NCBI RefSeq assembly: GCF_000936425.1
Contig: NZ_AVFK01000010.1
Coordinates: 62,001-126,000, forward strand
Source of the DNA: Skermanella aerolata KACC 11604
GTDB taxonomy: Bacteria; Pseudomonadota; Alphaproteobacteria; Azospirillales; Azospirillaceae
Length of the DNA: 64,000 nucleotides
Reading direction: 5' to 3'
The notes under the pieces were generated by a model that saw only the letters and a list, made by a program, of their open reading frames with translations, made no database searches and was not told the origin of the DNA. Numbering within the stretch: the first letter of the stretch is position 1; each line of letters opens with the position of its first letter. The position numbers and the translations under genes were made by a program. Below, piece after piece: positions 7,783 through 16,573 of this stretch.

Positions 7783-9897
7783 ATGAAACAGCGCGTTCAT
7801 TTCGTGGGGTTCGCCGCCACCGTCCTGCTGCCGCTGCTGATATTTTGCAGTGCCATGGTTTTCCTGTTCGACCGGCAGCAGCAGGAGCAGATCGAGCGCA
7901 TGCTCGTTCAGACGGCGCGGACATTGTCCGACGCGGTGGACCGTCAGTTGATCAACCATGTCTCCGGCCTTGAAGCGCTGGCGACCTCGATCCACCTGGA
8001 CGAAGACAATCTGGCGGACTTCTCGATCGAAGCGGAACGCCTGCTCGACAGCCGGCCGGAGTGGATGTCGCTACGCCTCAGGCGGGCGGCCGATGCCGCC
8101 CTGGTTGTGGTGGCGTTCCCCCAGCGGAGCGGCGACACCCTGCCTTCCGACCAGTTGCCGCCGGCTGCGGTGCAGGAACAGATCGAGAGGGTCGCCGCTT
8201 CCGGTGGGCCGGAAATCAGCGATCTCCACGTACTTGCAGGAGGCGAGCCATTCGTTTCCGTGATGGTGCCGGTGAAGCGCGGTGGAGAGGTCCGTTACTT
8301 CCTGTCGGTCAACCTGCGGAGCGGCAGCCTTGGCGCTACCCTGGCCGGTCCGGCCATGCCCGATGGATGGGTCGGATCGGTGCTCGACCGCGAGCGGGTC
8401 ATTGTGGCGCGCTCGCGCCGTCAGGAAGACTTCGTCGGCCAGCCGGCTACCGAATCGCTGCGGAAAGAGATCGAGCACGCGGCTAGCAGCTTCTTCTTCG
8501 CCCGCTCCGCCGAAGGGAGTGAAGTTTATGGCGCCTTGACGACGTCGTCGCTCTCCGGATGGACGGTGGCGGTCGGTGCACCGGCGGAGGTGGTGGCGGG
8601 TCCCCAGCACCGGTCGCTGCTTGCGGTATCGGCTGGAGGCCTGCTGTCCTTGGCGGCGACCCTTGGGCTGGCGGCCTTGCTGACCCGGGGCGCGTTGCGC
8701 CGCCAGAACATGGAGCGGCGACTGGCGGCGCTGGAACAGGAGCGCCTCGTCGAGCGCCGGCTGGGCGATGTCGCCGCCAACCTTCCCGGCATGATCTTCC
8801 GGCGGGTGGAAGAGGCGGACGGAACAGTCCGCTATCCCTATGTGACCAGGGGCCAGGGGGGACCGGCACCAGCTCCGTTCGTGCCGGACCCGGACGGCTG
8901 CGGAGACGAACTGGCGCACCTGATCCATCCCGACGACCGCCCCGCCTGGGCCGCCGCCTTCACCTTGCCAGCCGGGACGGAGCCGTCGCACCTCGAGGTC
9001 CGCGCCGTTCCCGATGCCATGTCCGAGGCCTTGCCGGATGGCGAAGCTGGTGGGAAGGTCATTGGGGAGGCCGACGGGGGAAGAGTGCGCTGGCTCCGGG
9101 TCATGGCGCGTCCGTCGCCCCAATCCGAGTCGGGTGGAGGGCGTGCCTGGGACGGCGTAGCCCTGGACGTCACCGACCTGAAGGAAATTCAGGACCGTCT
9201 GACCGGCGCCCTGGAGGAAAGCCAGACGCTGCTTGCGGAAGTCCATCACCGGGTAAAGAACAACCTGCAAGTGGTGTGGAGTCTGGTCCAGCTCGAGGCC
9301 ATGCAGATCGACCATCCGGCGGCCCGTACCCGAATGGAGATCATCGGCCAGCGCATCAACGTCATGGGACGGATCCATGAACAGATCTATGCCCACCAGG
9401 AATTCACCCGCATCGACTTCAGCCTGCAACTCCGCGCGCTAGCCGAACGGTTGATCGGTCCGCGCGGCCAGCCGGCGCCGATCGCGCTGGAAGTGACCGG
9501 AGAGCGCCTGTTCTGTTCGCTCGATACGGCCATTCCCCTGGCCCTGATCGCCAACGAACTCGTTTCGAACGTCGTCGCGCATGCCTTCCCGTCCGGTGCA
9601 TCTCCGTCCGGAACGCGCGGAACGGTCCGGATCGACCTGCGCCGCCATGACGAGGACGTCGTCATGACGATCGCCGACGACGGTGTCGGCCTGACGGAGG
9701 GCGGGAACGACGGCAAGGGGCTCGGCATGCGGCTGGTCGCTGCACTGGTCGGTCAGCTGGGAGCGCGCATGACCGTGGATGCCGGCGGAGCGCCAAGTAT
9801 CGGAAGTTCGGCTAAAGATAGCCGTGATCCGGGTGGCGGAACCGGGGGAACCCGTGTCACAATAAAGGTTCCGGGACCCTGGTATGCCGCCGACTGA
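7783..9897 (+). CDS. Membrane sensor histidine kinase, HisKA_2/HWE type
   Basis: A 704-residue kinase. A membrane helix at ~8-29 and a second at ~277-300 enclose a periplasmic sensor region of Cache type. A PAS-like domain (ANLPGMIFRR) starts near 330. The phosphoacceptor motif EVHHRVKNNLQ lies near residue 488, typical of HisKA_2/HWE kinases. The ATPase domain has an N-box (ALIANELVSNVVAHAF) and a G-box (DDGVGL, GKGLGMRLV). GGAGA precedes the ATG. No response regulator gene is adjacent, so it is an orphan. HWE/HisKA_2 kinases often act in the PhyR-EcfG stress pathway; a link to the EcfG-like promoters here is speculation. Confidence 0.85.
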   Translation: MKQRVHFVGFAATVLLPLLIFCSAMVFLFDRQQQEQIERMLVQTARTLSDAVDRQLINHVSGLEALATSIHLDEDNLADFSIEAERLLDSRPEWMSLRLRRAADAALVVVAFPQRSGDTLPSDQLPPAAVQEQIERVAASGGPEISDLHVLAGGEPFVSVMVPVKRGGEVRYFLSVNLRSGSLGATLAGPAMPDGWVGSVLDRERVIVARSRRQEDFVGQPATESLRKEIEHAASSFFFARSAEGSEVYGALTTSSLSGWTVAVGAPAEVVAGPQHRSLLAVSAGGLLSLAATLGLAALLTRGALRRQNMERRLAALEQERLVERRLGDVAANLPGMIFRRVEEADGTVRYPYVTRGQGGPAPAPFVPDPDGCGDELAHLIHPDDRPAWAAAFTLPAGTEPSHLEVRAVPDAMSEALPDGEAGGKVIGEADGGRVRWLRVMARPSPQSESGGGRAWDGVALDVTDLKEIQDRLTGALEESQTLLAEVHHRVKNNLQVVWSLVQLEAMQIDHPAARTRMEIIGQRINVMGRIHEQIYAHQEFTRIDFSLQLRALAERLIGPRGQPAPIALEVTGERLFCSLDTAIPLALIANELVSNVVAHAFPSGASPSGTRGTVRIDLRRHDEDVVMTIADDGVGLTEGGNDGKGLGMRLVAALVGQLGARMTVDAGGAPSIGSSAKDSRDPGGGTGGTRVTIKVPGPWYAAD

Positions 9898-9903
9898 ATT
9901 TTT

Positions 9904-9931
9904 TTGTCGAACTGGAGAGCGCACCTACTTT
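9904..9931 (+). promoter_or_regulatory. Candidate sigma-70 promoter of the Fur-family gene
   Basis: TTGTCG at 9904-9909 and TACTTT at 9926-9931 are separated by 16 bases and lie about 50 bases before the fur-like ATG. The match is moderate. Confidence 0.35.
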
Positions 9932-9980
9932 AGAAACAGTTTAGATTGGTGTGCCAGCCCGAAGAAAAACCGAGGAACCC

Positions 9981-10415
9981 ATGCCCACGCGCCTGGAAGA
10001 ACTGTGCGTCCAAAAAGGTCTGAAAATGACAGAGCAGCGCCGGGTCATCTCCCGAGTGCTGTCCGAGGCGACCGACCACCCCGATGTCGAGCAGGTTTAC
10101 CGACGTGCGGTCGAGATCGATCCCAAGATCAGCATCGCCACGGTCTACCGGACCGTCCGCCTGTTCGAGGAAGCCAATGTCATCGAAAGGCTGGACTTCG
10201 GCGACGGCCGGTCGCGTTTCGAGGAGAACCGCGAAGAGCACCACCATCACCTGATCGATCTGCAATCCGGTGAGGTGATCGAGTTCGTCAACGAGGAGTT
10301 GGAGCGGCTGAAGGAGCGAATCGCCCGCGACCTTGGCTACGAGCTGATCGGCCACAGGCTGGAACTCTACGGCATCCCAGTGAACCGTCCCGCCAAGCAA
10401 TCAGGCGACAAGTGA
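9981..10415 (+). CDS. Fur family metal-responsive regulator
   Basis: A 144-residue protein with the Fur fold. A winged-helix region contains MTEQRRVISRVLSE and the recognition helix ISIATVYRTVRLFEE, followed by the metal-binding HHHH (EEHHHHLIDL) and a C-terminal dimerisation domain. The usual pair of CxxC motifs for structural zinc is absent, and the only cysteine is Cys9. The ATG at 9981 is preferred over a GTG at 9951 because GAGGA lies 7 bases ahead of it. Iron (Fur) or manganese (Mur) specificity cannot be decided. It overlaps the next small gene by 4 bases. Confidence 0.85.
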   Translation: MPTRLEELCVQKGLKMTEQRRVISRVLSEATDHPDVEQVYRRAVEIDPKISIATVYRTVRLFEEANVIERLDFGDGRSRFEENREEHHHHLIDLQSGEVIEFVNEELERLKERIARDLGYELIGHRLELYGIPVNRPAKQSGDK

Positions 10416-10642
10416 CGGTGTCGCGCCGGCAGGAGTCGGATGGGCAGGAGTCGCGCGGCCAGACGGCCGTGATCCGGACCTATCGGGAACTGCGCGGAAA
10501 AGGGCAGCCGGACCGATTCGCGCTCGAAGCCGCCCTTACCGTGTATTTTTGGCACCATCCCCTGGCACCGGCCGCGGAGGCCGGCCAGATCGTAGCCGGT
10601 TGGGTCCGGGCCAGTGGAACCGGCGATGCCACGTTTCACTGA
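10412..10642 (+). CDS. Small hypothetical protein
   Basis: A 76-residue protein that starts with GTG in a GTGA overlap with the Fur-family stop codon, so it is probably translationally coupled. It holds an amphipathic central part (RFALEAALTVYFWHHPLAP) and no membrane helix or known motif. Moderate confidence that it is a gene rests on the overlap arrangement. Confidence 0.5.
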   Translation: MTVSRRQESDGQESRGQTAVIRTYRELRGKGQPDRFALEAALTVYFWHHPLAPAAEAGQIVAGWVRASGTGDATFH

Positions 10643-10714
10643 TCCCGGACGGTTCCGGCCGGGGCAGGGCCGCTGCGGTCAAGCCCTGTCAGGATAGAGA
10701 CGGCAGACGATCCC

Positions 10715-10954
10715 TTATTCGTCGCCTTCTTCGGCGTCCTGCTCGATCTGGCTGGCAAGGTCGCGCAGCATGTCGACGACGTCCTCGTGGCTGGTCTCCT
10801 CGACCGCCTGGTTGACGGCGGCTTCGATCATGGCGACGGCAACATAAGAGGACAGCGGACCGCCCTCCTTCATCGCCGCTTCGAGATGTTTTTCGGCGAG
10901 ATCGAGCGCCTTGTCGAACATGGCTTCGGCAGGGCTGTTGTTCTGGTCGGTCAT
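10715..10954 (-). CDS. Small acidic conserved-type protein
   Basis: A 79-residue, strongly acidic and apparently all-helical protein (AEAMFDKALDLAEKHLEAAM, ending EQDAEEGDE). The start at MTDQNN is chosen because AGGGGA lies upstream; an ATG 21 bases further up has no ribosome-binding sequence. Function unknown. It is convergent with the Fur-linked pair. Confidence 0.7.
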   Translation of the reverse strand: MTDQNNSPAEAMFDKALDLAEKHLEAAMKEGGPLSSYVAVAMIEAAVNQAVEETSHEDVVDMLRDLASQIEQDAEEGDE

Positions 10955-11132
10955 TTCAAGGTCCCCTTGGGGCATGGTGGCGTGGCAAACAGGCCGTCGA
11001 TGGGCGAGCTATAGCATTCCGGATTGAAAGGCGCGTCCCAAATCGTTCGCTGTCGTCGTGCGGGTTGTTCTCTGTCTAAACCGGTAACGGCATGCTTTGC
11101 TGCACCGGATCGACAAGCAAGGATTCTTCAAA

Positions 11133-11567
11133 ATGGATAACGATGCCTCCACCGCAATCACCAGCCAGGATTTCTACCCCTACTGGATCGACGAATCGGT
11201 GCGCTTCGCCGACCTGGACCCGCTGGGCCACGTCAACAACGCCGCCATCAGCACCTATTTCGAAAGCGCACGGGTGGCACTGTTCAGCGACTCAGGCAAC
11301 TCTCCCGTGTCCGGTCCGCTCTCCGTCGTGATCGCCCGGATCGTGATCGATTTCCGGTCGGAGATGCATTATCCCGGTGCTCTTCGAGTCGGCTTGAAGG
11401 CGACCCGCTTCGGCCGCTCTTCCCTGACCGTGGCAGGCGCCATCTTCCATGGCGAGACCTGCATCGCGACCAGCGAAGTCGTCTGCGTCCTGTTCGACAC
11501 GACCGCGCGGCGGTCGGCGGAAATTCCGGCGGCGGTCCGCGCCCGCCTGACGGAACTGGCCGGCTGA
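11133..11567 (+). CDS. Acyl-CoA thioesterase, hot-dog fold (4HBT)
   Basis: A 144-residue protein with the 4HBT motif FADLDPLGHVNNAAISTYFE near residues 27-46; the Asp and the HVNN element are typical of YbgC/FadM-like thioesterases. It should hydrolyse acyl-CoA thioesters in the cytoplasm; the chain length is unknown. The ATG at 11133 follows AAGGA. It ends 4 bases before the next gene, so the two are probably co-transcribed. Confidence 0.8.
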   Translation: MDNDASTAITSQDFYPYWIDESVRFADLDPLGHVNNAAISTYFESARVALFSDSGNSPVSGPLSVVIARIVIDFRSEMHYPGALRVGLKATRFGRSSLTVAGAIFHGETCIATSEVVCVLFDTTARRSAEIPAAVRARLTELAG

Positions 11568-11571
11568 CGCG

Positions 11572-12867
11572 ATGGCAAGACGCCCTCAGCGCAAGGCCAG
11601 GACCCAGGCTCCCGTCGAGGTCACCGTCGGCGAAATCGGCGCCCGCGGCGACGGTCTGGCCGACTACGGAGGCCGGCGGGTCTATGTCCCGCTGACCGTG
11701 CCGGGCGACCGCGTCCGCATTCTGCCGGGCGAGCCGCGCGGCGATGGCATCGCCGCCCGCCTGCTCGACGTACTGGAACCCGGCCCGGACCGGGCGGTCC
11801 CGCCCTGTTCTCATTTCGGGATCTGCGGCGGCTGTGCGCTTCAGCACCTGACCGACGGCGCCTATGCCGGCTGGAAGCGTGCCCAGGTGGTGACGGCGCT
11901 TAGTCGTGCCAAGCTGACGGGGATCGACGTCGCGCCGACCGTCCGCACGCCGCCCGCCAGCCGCCGCCGCGCCACTTTCGCCGCTACCCGGCGCAGCGGA
12001 CGCGCGACGCTGGGTTTCAACGAGCGGCAAAGCCACAGGATCGCCGATATCTCCGGGTGTCTGGTGGTCGAGCCGGGCATCCGGGCTCTGCTCGGGCCGC
12101 TCGAAGACCTGCTGACGGCCATGCTTCCAGACGGGGCCGCGCTCGACGTGACCGTGGCCGTTCTCGAAGGTGGTCCGGACGTGCTTCTGACCGGCGGTCC
12201 CGAACCGGGGCTCGATGCCCGCGAGCGGCTGGCCGCCTTCGCCGAGGAGCAGGACATCGCCCGCCTGTCGTGGCGGCGCTCGCCGTCGTCGCCGCCGGAA
12301 CCCGTGGCCGCCCGTCGTCCCCTCCATGTCAGGTTCGGCGGAACAGCTGTACCGGTCGAGCCCGGCGCCTTCCTTCAGGCCAGCGGCGAGGGCGAGGCGG
12401 CGCTGGTCGATGCCGTTCTGGCCGGCGTCGGCGGTGCCCGCAAGGTGGCCGACCTGTTCGCCGGTCTCGGCACCTTCACCTTTCCGATGGCCAGGACCGC
12501 CACCGTCCATGCGGTCGAAGGGGACGCTTCCGCCATGGCCACCCTGTCGGCGGCGGCCCGGACCCTGCCGAACGTGACCACGGCACGCCGCGACCTGTTC
12601 GAGGATCCGTTGACCGCTTCGGAATTGTCTCGCTTCGACGCCGTGGTCTTCGACCCGCCCCGCGCAGGCGCCCGCGAGCAGTCCACCCGGATCGCCGAGT
12701 CGGGGGTCCCCGTCGTGGTGGCCGTGTCGTGCAACCCCGCCACCTTCGCCCGCGACGCCCGCATCCTGACCGACAGCGGCTACCGCCTGGAAAGCGTCAC
12801 GCCGGTCGACCAGTTCGTGTGGTCCGCCCATATCGAACTGGTCGCCCGCTTCAGGGCAGCCGGGTGA
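11572..12867 (+). CDS. 23S rRNA (uracil-5-)-methyltransferase, RlmD/TrmA family
   Basis: A 431-residue enzyme. An N-terminal TRAM-like domain (~14-70) is followed by Fe-S cysteines in CSHFGICGGC near residue 82, a SAM-binding motif (ADLFAGLGTFTFPMA) and the catalytic cysteine in VSCNPATFARD. This architecture is that of the RumA/RlmD family of m5U methyltransferases. Whether the target is U1939, U747 or another site cannot be told. Confidence 0.85.
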   Translation: MARRPQRKARTQAPVEVTVGEIGARGDGLADYGGRRVYVPLTVPGDRVRILPGEPRGDGIAARLLDVLEPGPDRAVPPCSHFGICGGCALQHLTDGAYAGWKRAQVVTALSRAKLTGIDVAPTVRTPPASRRRATFAATRRSGRATLGFNERQSHRIADISGCLVVEPGIRALLGPLEDLLTAMLPDGAALDVTVAVLEGGPDVLLTGGPEPGLDARERLAAFAEEQDIARLSWRRSPSSPPEPVAARRPLHVRFGGTAVPVEPGAFLQASGEGEAALVDAVLAGVGGARKVADLFAGLGTFTFPMARTATVHAVEGDASAMATLSAAARTLPNVTTARRDLFEDPLTASELSRFDAVVFDPPRAGAREQSTRIAESGVPVVVAVSCNPATFARDARILTDSGYRLESVTPVDQFVWSAHIELVARFRAAG

Positions 12868-12920
12868 GACCGTGCGTCAGGTTGTTCCCGTAAGGGATCG
12901 ACCTGTGTGAATACTTTAAC

Positions 12921-12961
12921 CCCGTAGGCCGGCTGCTGCTTCGCTTCAGCCGGCCTACGGG
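12921..12961. terminator. 14-bp hairpin between convergent genes
   Basis: 12921-12934 pairs perfectly with 12948-12961 around a 13-base loop. It lies between the ends of the RNA methyltransferase gene and terC, so it could stop transcription from both sides. There is no T-tract. Confidence 0.55.
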
Positions 12962-13122
12962 ATCGGGGCCTCCATCAGTCAACTTCTTTCGGCGCTTGGT
13001 ACAAGCCGTGCTCGTCTATCCGTGCGCCTCGGCAGGGCGGATCGCTGCCGAGGGTTCCTCGTTCTTATCGCGCGGTGCGATGGTGTGCACCGTGACTCTT
13101 TGTCGGCGACACTCTTGCCGAT

Positions 13123-14124
13123 TTACCGGGTCATGCCTTCGGCCGGGAGTTCACGGTCTCTCGTCATGACCAGCGAGACGATGACGCCGCCCAGCAGCAG
13201 GGCGAAGGTCACCGACAGCGAGATCACCGGGTCGAGCTTGCCGTAGAACTGGTTGTAGAAGATTTTGCCACCGATGAAGACCAGCACCAGGGCCAGCGCG
13301 TATTTCAGATAGTGGAAGCGATGGACCATCGCGGCCAGGGCGAAGTACAGCGCGCGCAGGCCCAGGATCGCGAAGATGTTGCTGGTATAGACGATATAGG
13401 GATCGGTCGTGATCGCGAAGATGGCGGGTACGGAGTCCACCGCGAAGACCAGGTCGGCGAACTCGATCAGGACCAGCGCCAGGAACAGCGGCGTTGCGAA
13501 CCGGACCAGCTTGCCCGAACCTTTGGGATCGGGAGCCTTCACGAAGAATTTCTCGCCGTGCAGTTCCTCCGTGACGTTCAGGCGCTTGCGCAGGAACTTA
13601 AGGATCGGGTTACCGGAGATGTCCGGCTGCTTGTCCGCGATGAACAGCATCTTGATGCCGGTGATCAGCAGGAAGCCGCCAAAGATGAAGAGTATCCAGT
13701 CGAACTCGTTGATCAGCGCCGCACCCAGACCGATCATGATGCCGCGCAGGACGATGACACCCAGGATGCCCCAGACCAGCACGCGGTGCTGATAGATCCT
13801 GGGAATGGCGAAATACGTGAAGATCAGCGATATGACGAATACGTTGTCCATCGCCAGGCTCTTCTCGACGAAGAAGCCGGTGAAATACTGCATGCCCGGC
13901 TCGGGCCCGAGATACCACCAGAGCCAGGCGCCGAAAAGGCAGCCCATGGCGATGTAGCCGGCGCTGAGCCACAGACTTTCGGCGATGCCGATCTCGTGAG
14001 TCTTGCGGTGGAGGACGCCGAGGTCGAAGGCCAGCAGGGCGACGACGATACCGAGGAAAGAAAGCCAGATCCAGGCAGGTTTGCCCAGGAAGTCCGCCGA
14101 AACGGCGGCCAGGAGCGCGTCCAT
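13123..14124 (-). CDS. TerC family integral membrane protein
   Basis: A 333-residue protein with about eight to nine membrane helices. The TerC signature is clear: LAFDLGVLHRK, EKSLAMDNVFVISLIF and ELADLVFAVDSVPAI-like IEFADLVFAVDSVPAIFA, with acidic residues inside helices. TerC/Alx proteins are linked to tellurite resistance and to manganese export. I looked upstream for the yybP-ykoY manganese riboswitch often found with this family and did not find it. Confidence 0.9.
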   Translation of the reverse strand: MDALLAAVSADFLGKPAWIWLSFLGIVVALLAFDLGVLHRKTHEIGIAESLWLSAGYIAMGCLFGAWLWWYLGPEPGMQYFTGFFVEKSLAMDNVFVISLIFTYFAIPRIYQHRVLVWGILGVIVLRGIMIGLGAALINEFDWILFIFGGFLLITGIKMLFIADKQPDISGNPILKFLRKRLNVTEELHGEKFFVKAPDPKGSGKLVRFATPLFLALVLIEFADLVFAVDSVPAIFAITTDPYIVYTSNIFAILGLRALYFALAAMVHRFHYLKYALALVLVFIGGKIFYNQFYGKLDPVISLSVTFALLLGGVIVSLVMTRDRELPAEGMTR

Positions 14125-14308
14125 GGAAAGAATGACCCGTTTACGCTGCTGCGTCGGCTGTTGCTGACGGAAGGTCCGACATCACGGCCGACGCCTCGGC
14201 CGCCAGCGGGGCCCGGACCCGTGGGGTAGTCCATCCGAATTGGCACTGCGATGTGCGAAAATCAAGGGTCAGCCAATTGAAAATCACATAGCTGGTTCGA
14301 AAGTATGG

Positions 14309-16174
14309 CTAGGCTGAAAACGGCCGCGCCTCGGCGGGTTCCGGCGCGCGCCGGAGCGTCACCGTGAAGACGGCGCCGCCATCGGGATGGTTGGCGGCCG
14401 AGATCCGGCCGCCGAATCCCTGCACGATCCCATAGCTGATCGAAAGCCCAAGACCCAATCCCTCGCCCACTTCCTTGGTGGTGAAGAAGGGATCGAACAG
14501 TCTTGGCAGGTCATCTTCGTCGATGCCGGGGCCGGTGTCCCTCACGCTGAGCAGCACGTGTTCCTCGTCCTCCCCCAGGCTGATCGTGATCAGCCTGTGG
14601 TTGCGTGCCGACACCGCGTCCAGCGCGTTGCGCAGCAGGTTGACCAGCACCTGCTCCAGCCGTGCCTCGTCGGCAAGGACCGGCGGAGCCTTCTCCGGCA
14701 GTTCGAACACGATCTCGGCGCCCAGGTCGTTCGTCTGAGCGCCGAGAAGGCCCAACGCGTGCTCCACCACGGAACGCGGAGAGACAGGGGTGAGGATGCC
14801 CGAGGATTTCCGGGCGAAGGTCTTGAGCTGGCGGGTGATCTGCGCCATCCGCTCGGTCAGCTCCGCTATCTCGCCCAGGTTCGACCGCACCAGATCGAGC
14901 CGCCCGCGGTCCAGCAGAAGCCGGGCGTTCTCGGCATAGGACCGAATCGCCGAGACAGGTTGATTGACCTCGTGCACGATGCCGGCGGCCATCTGCCCCA
15001 GCGCCGCCAGCTTGGCCGCCTGTATCAGCTCGTCGCGGGCGCGCAGGACTTCCCGCTCGGCCCGCTCGCGCTCGGCGACCTCCTCCGTCAGCCGGGCGTT
15101 GGCGGAGCTGAGTTCGGCGGTGCGCTCCGTCACCCGGCGTTCCAGCATCAGTCCCGAACGCCGCTGGTATTCGAGGCGTTCGGCAAGCGCCATCCGCCGC
15201 TGGAGCACCACCAGCCCGGCCGCCAGCAGCAGCAGCGTCGCGATCCCGGCGCTCAGCGCCGCCGACAGGGCACGATCGCCGGCCGGCCGGCTGTCCAGCG
15301 CCACATGGACGTCCCATTCGGTATCGGGAATGCGCGCGGTGCGCACCATGGCGCTGTCCAGCGCCGGCAGCGGGCGTAGCTCCGCGTTGTGGTACTGCTG
15401 GCTGTCGCGCAACTCCTGCCGGGCATCGGCGCTCAGCGGCCGCAGGGTCCGGAAGCGCCAGTCGGGTACATTGGTGATGAAGACGATGCCGTGGCGGTCG
15501 GTGACGAAGACACGCTCGCCGCCCATCCCTTTCCAGGTCGTTTCCAGCGCATCCATCGCGACCTTGGCGACGACCACGCCCAGCGTATGGTTTTCCGCCC
15601 AGACCGGCCCCCATACCGGATACGCTATGTAGTAGCCGGGGATCTGCGACGTCGTTCCCAGCGCGAAGTACCGTCCGACCTTGCCGTCCAGCGCGTCCTG
15701 GAAGTAGGGACGGAAGGAGAAGTTGCGGCCGATGAAGCTGGTTTCGTCGGTCCAGTTGCTGGATGCCAGGGTAACGCCGTCGCGTCCCATGACATAGAGC
15801 GCCGACAGGGAAACGCCGGCGTTGAGCGCCGACAGCTTGCGGTCCACCCGGTCGATCAGTTCCAGGTCGCGCGGCTTGGCGAGCAGCGCCGTGACGTCCG
15901 GATCCCAGGCGAGCGCCAGCGGCAAGGCCCTGAACTTTTCCAGCTCGGCGGTCAGGGTCGCACTGTAGAGCGTCAGCCGCGCCTGCGCCGTCTCTCCCAG
16001 TTCGGTCAGCGCCCGTTCGCGCGCCCATTGGGCGGCACTGTATGCCGCAGGCGGCACCGTCACGCAGGCGGCGATCCCAAGCGCCAGCGCCAGCCCGCGA
16101 AAACCGCGCGGGAAAGCGAGCGGGCGCTTGCCCGCCGGCCACCGTGCCCCGATCACCGATATCAGATCCTTCAA
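14309..16174 (-). CDS. DctB-like sensor histidine kinase
   Basis: A 621-residue membrane kinase. A first helix at ~27-46 and a second near 300 bracket a periplasmic double-Cache domain with the DctB-type blocks LYVMGRDGVTLASSNW and FRPYFQDALDGK, which in DctB bind C4-dicarboxylates. A coiled coil leads to the HisKA domain (AAGIVHEVNQP, His ~401) and HATPase (DPFFTTK, GLGLGLSISYGIV). I chose a TTG start at 16174 because GAGGAAAG precedes it; the frame stays open upstream, but that part runs antisense to the gene at 16326. No DctD-type regulator or transporter gene is adjacent. Confidence 0.8.
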   Translation of the reverse strand: MKDLISVIGARWPAGKRPLAFPRGFRGLALALGIAACVTVPPAAYSAAQWARERALTELGETAQARLTLYSATLTAELEKFRALPLALAWDPDVTALLAKPRDLELIDRVDRKLSALNAGVSLSALYVMGRDGVTLASSNWTDETSFIGRNFSFRPYFQDALDGKVGRYFALGTTSQIPGYYIAYPVWGPVWAENHTLGVVVAKVAMDALETTWKGMGGERVFVTDRHGIVFITNVPDWRFRTLRPLSADARQELRDSQQYHNAELRPLPALDSAMVRTARIPDTEWDVHVALDSRPAGDRALSAALSAGIATLLLLAAGLVVLQRRMALAERLEYQRRSGLMLERRVTERTAELSSANARLTEEVAERERAEREVLRARDELIQAAKLAALGQMAAGIVHEVNQPVSAIRSYAENARLLLDRGRLDLVRSNLGEIAELTERMAQITRQLKTFARKSSGILTPVSPRSVVEHALGLLGAQTNDLGAEIVFELPEKAPPVLADEARLEQVLVNLLRNALDAVSARNHRLITISLGEDEEHVLLSVRDTGPGIDEDDLPRLFDPFFTTKEVGEGLGLGLSISYGIVQGFGGRISAANHPDGGAVFTVTLRRAPEPAEARPFSA

Positions 16175-16220
16175 GCGGCTTTCCTCAACCGGATACCAAC
16201 CGTACAATGGAGGATGGTCC

Positions 16221-16276
16221 CGTCCACTTCCATCCGGAATTTCCAATCCGATAGAAGTGCCGAATGAAAGTGGACG
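16221..16276. promoter_or_regulatory. Inverted repeat in a divergent promoter region
   Basis: CGTCCACTT at 16221-16229 and AAGTGGACG at 16268-16276 are exact reverse complements, 38 bases apart. They lie between the divergent starts of the DctB-like kinase gene and the 68-residue protein gene. A regulator binding both half-sites is plausible but unproven. Confidence 0.4.
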
Positions 16277-16325
16277 AGAAGGGACCTTCCGGCCGGAGAC
16301 GGCCGCTTCCCCCACGGAGAACCCG

Positions 16326-16532
16326 ATGTCCGACGCCACCCTCGGCCCGCTGGCCGCTGCCGCTCGCTTCGTCTTCGGCGCCGACAATGCCACCGCCAAA
16401 GCCCTCACCGAGGCCGCGGCCGGCGGAACGGAGGCCGATGTCAAGCGCGCGCAGGCCCTGGTCAAGAAGCTCCCGGCCAAGGATCGCACCCGCCTGATGG
16501 CGGCTTTCCAGACATTCAGCGACGTCGGCTGA
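16326..16532 (+). CDS. Small hypothetical protein, 68 residues
   Basis: It starts MSDATLGPLAAAARFVF with GGAGA 7 bases ahead of the ATG. The rest is helical and Lys/Ala-rich (ADVKRAQALVKKLPAKDR). No family recognised. The strong ribosome-binding site and its divergence from the DctB-like gene support it as a real gene; the antisense frame over it is the unused 5' extension of the kinase frame. Confidence 0.65.
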   Translation: MSDATLGPLAAAARFVFGADNATAKALTEAAAGGTEADVKRAQALVKKLPAKDRTRLMAAFQTFSDVG

Positions 16533-16573
16533 CCGAAACCCTGGAACCGGTTCGGCCGCCGATCCCATCGCGG

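Noticed and set aside
14125-14308. Possible yybP-ykoY manganese riboswitch ahead of terC.
   Set aside because: The conserved core elements of that riboswitch are not present on the minus strand; only general GC-rich complementarity is seen.
16175-16489. N-terminal extension of the DctB-like kinase.
   Set aside because: It would run antisense over the ribosome-binding site and body of the 68-residue gene and lies before the expected first membrane helix.
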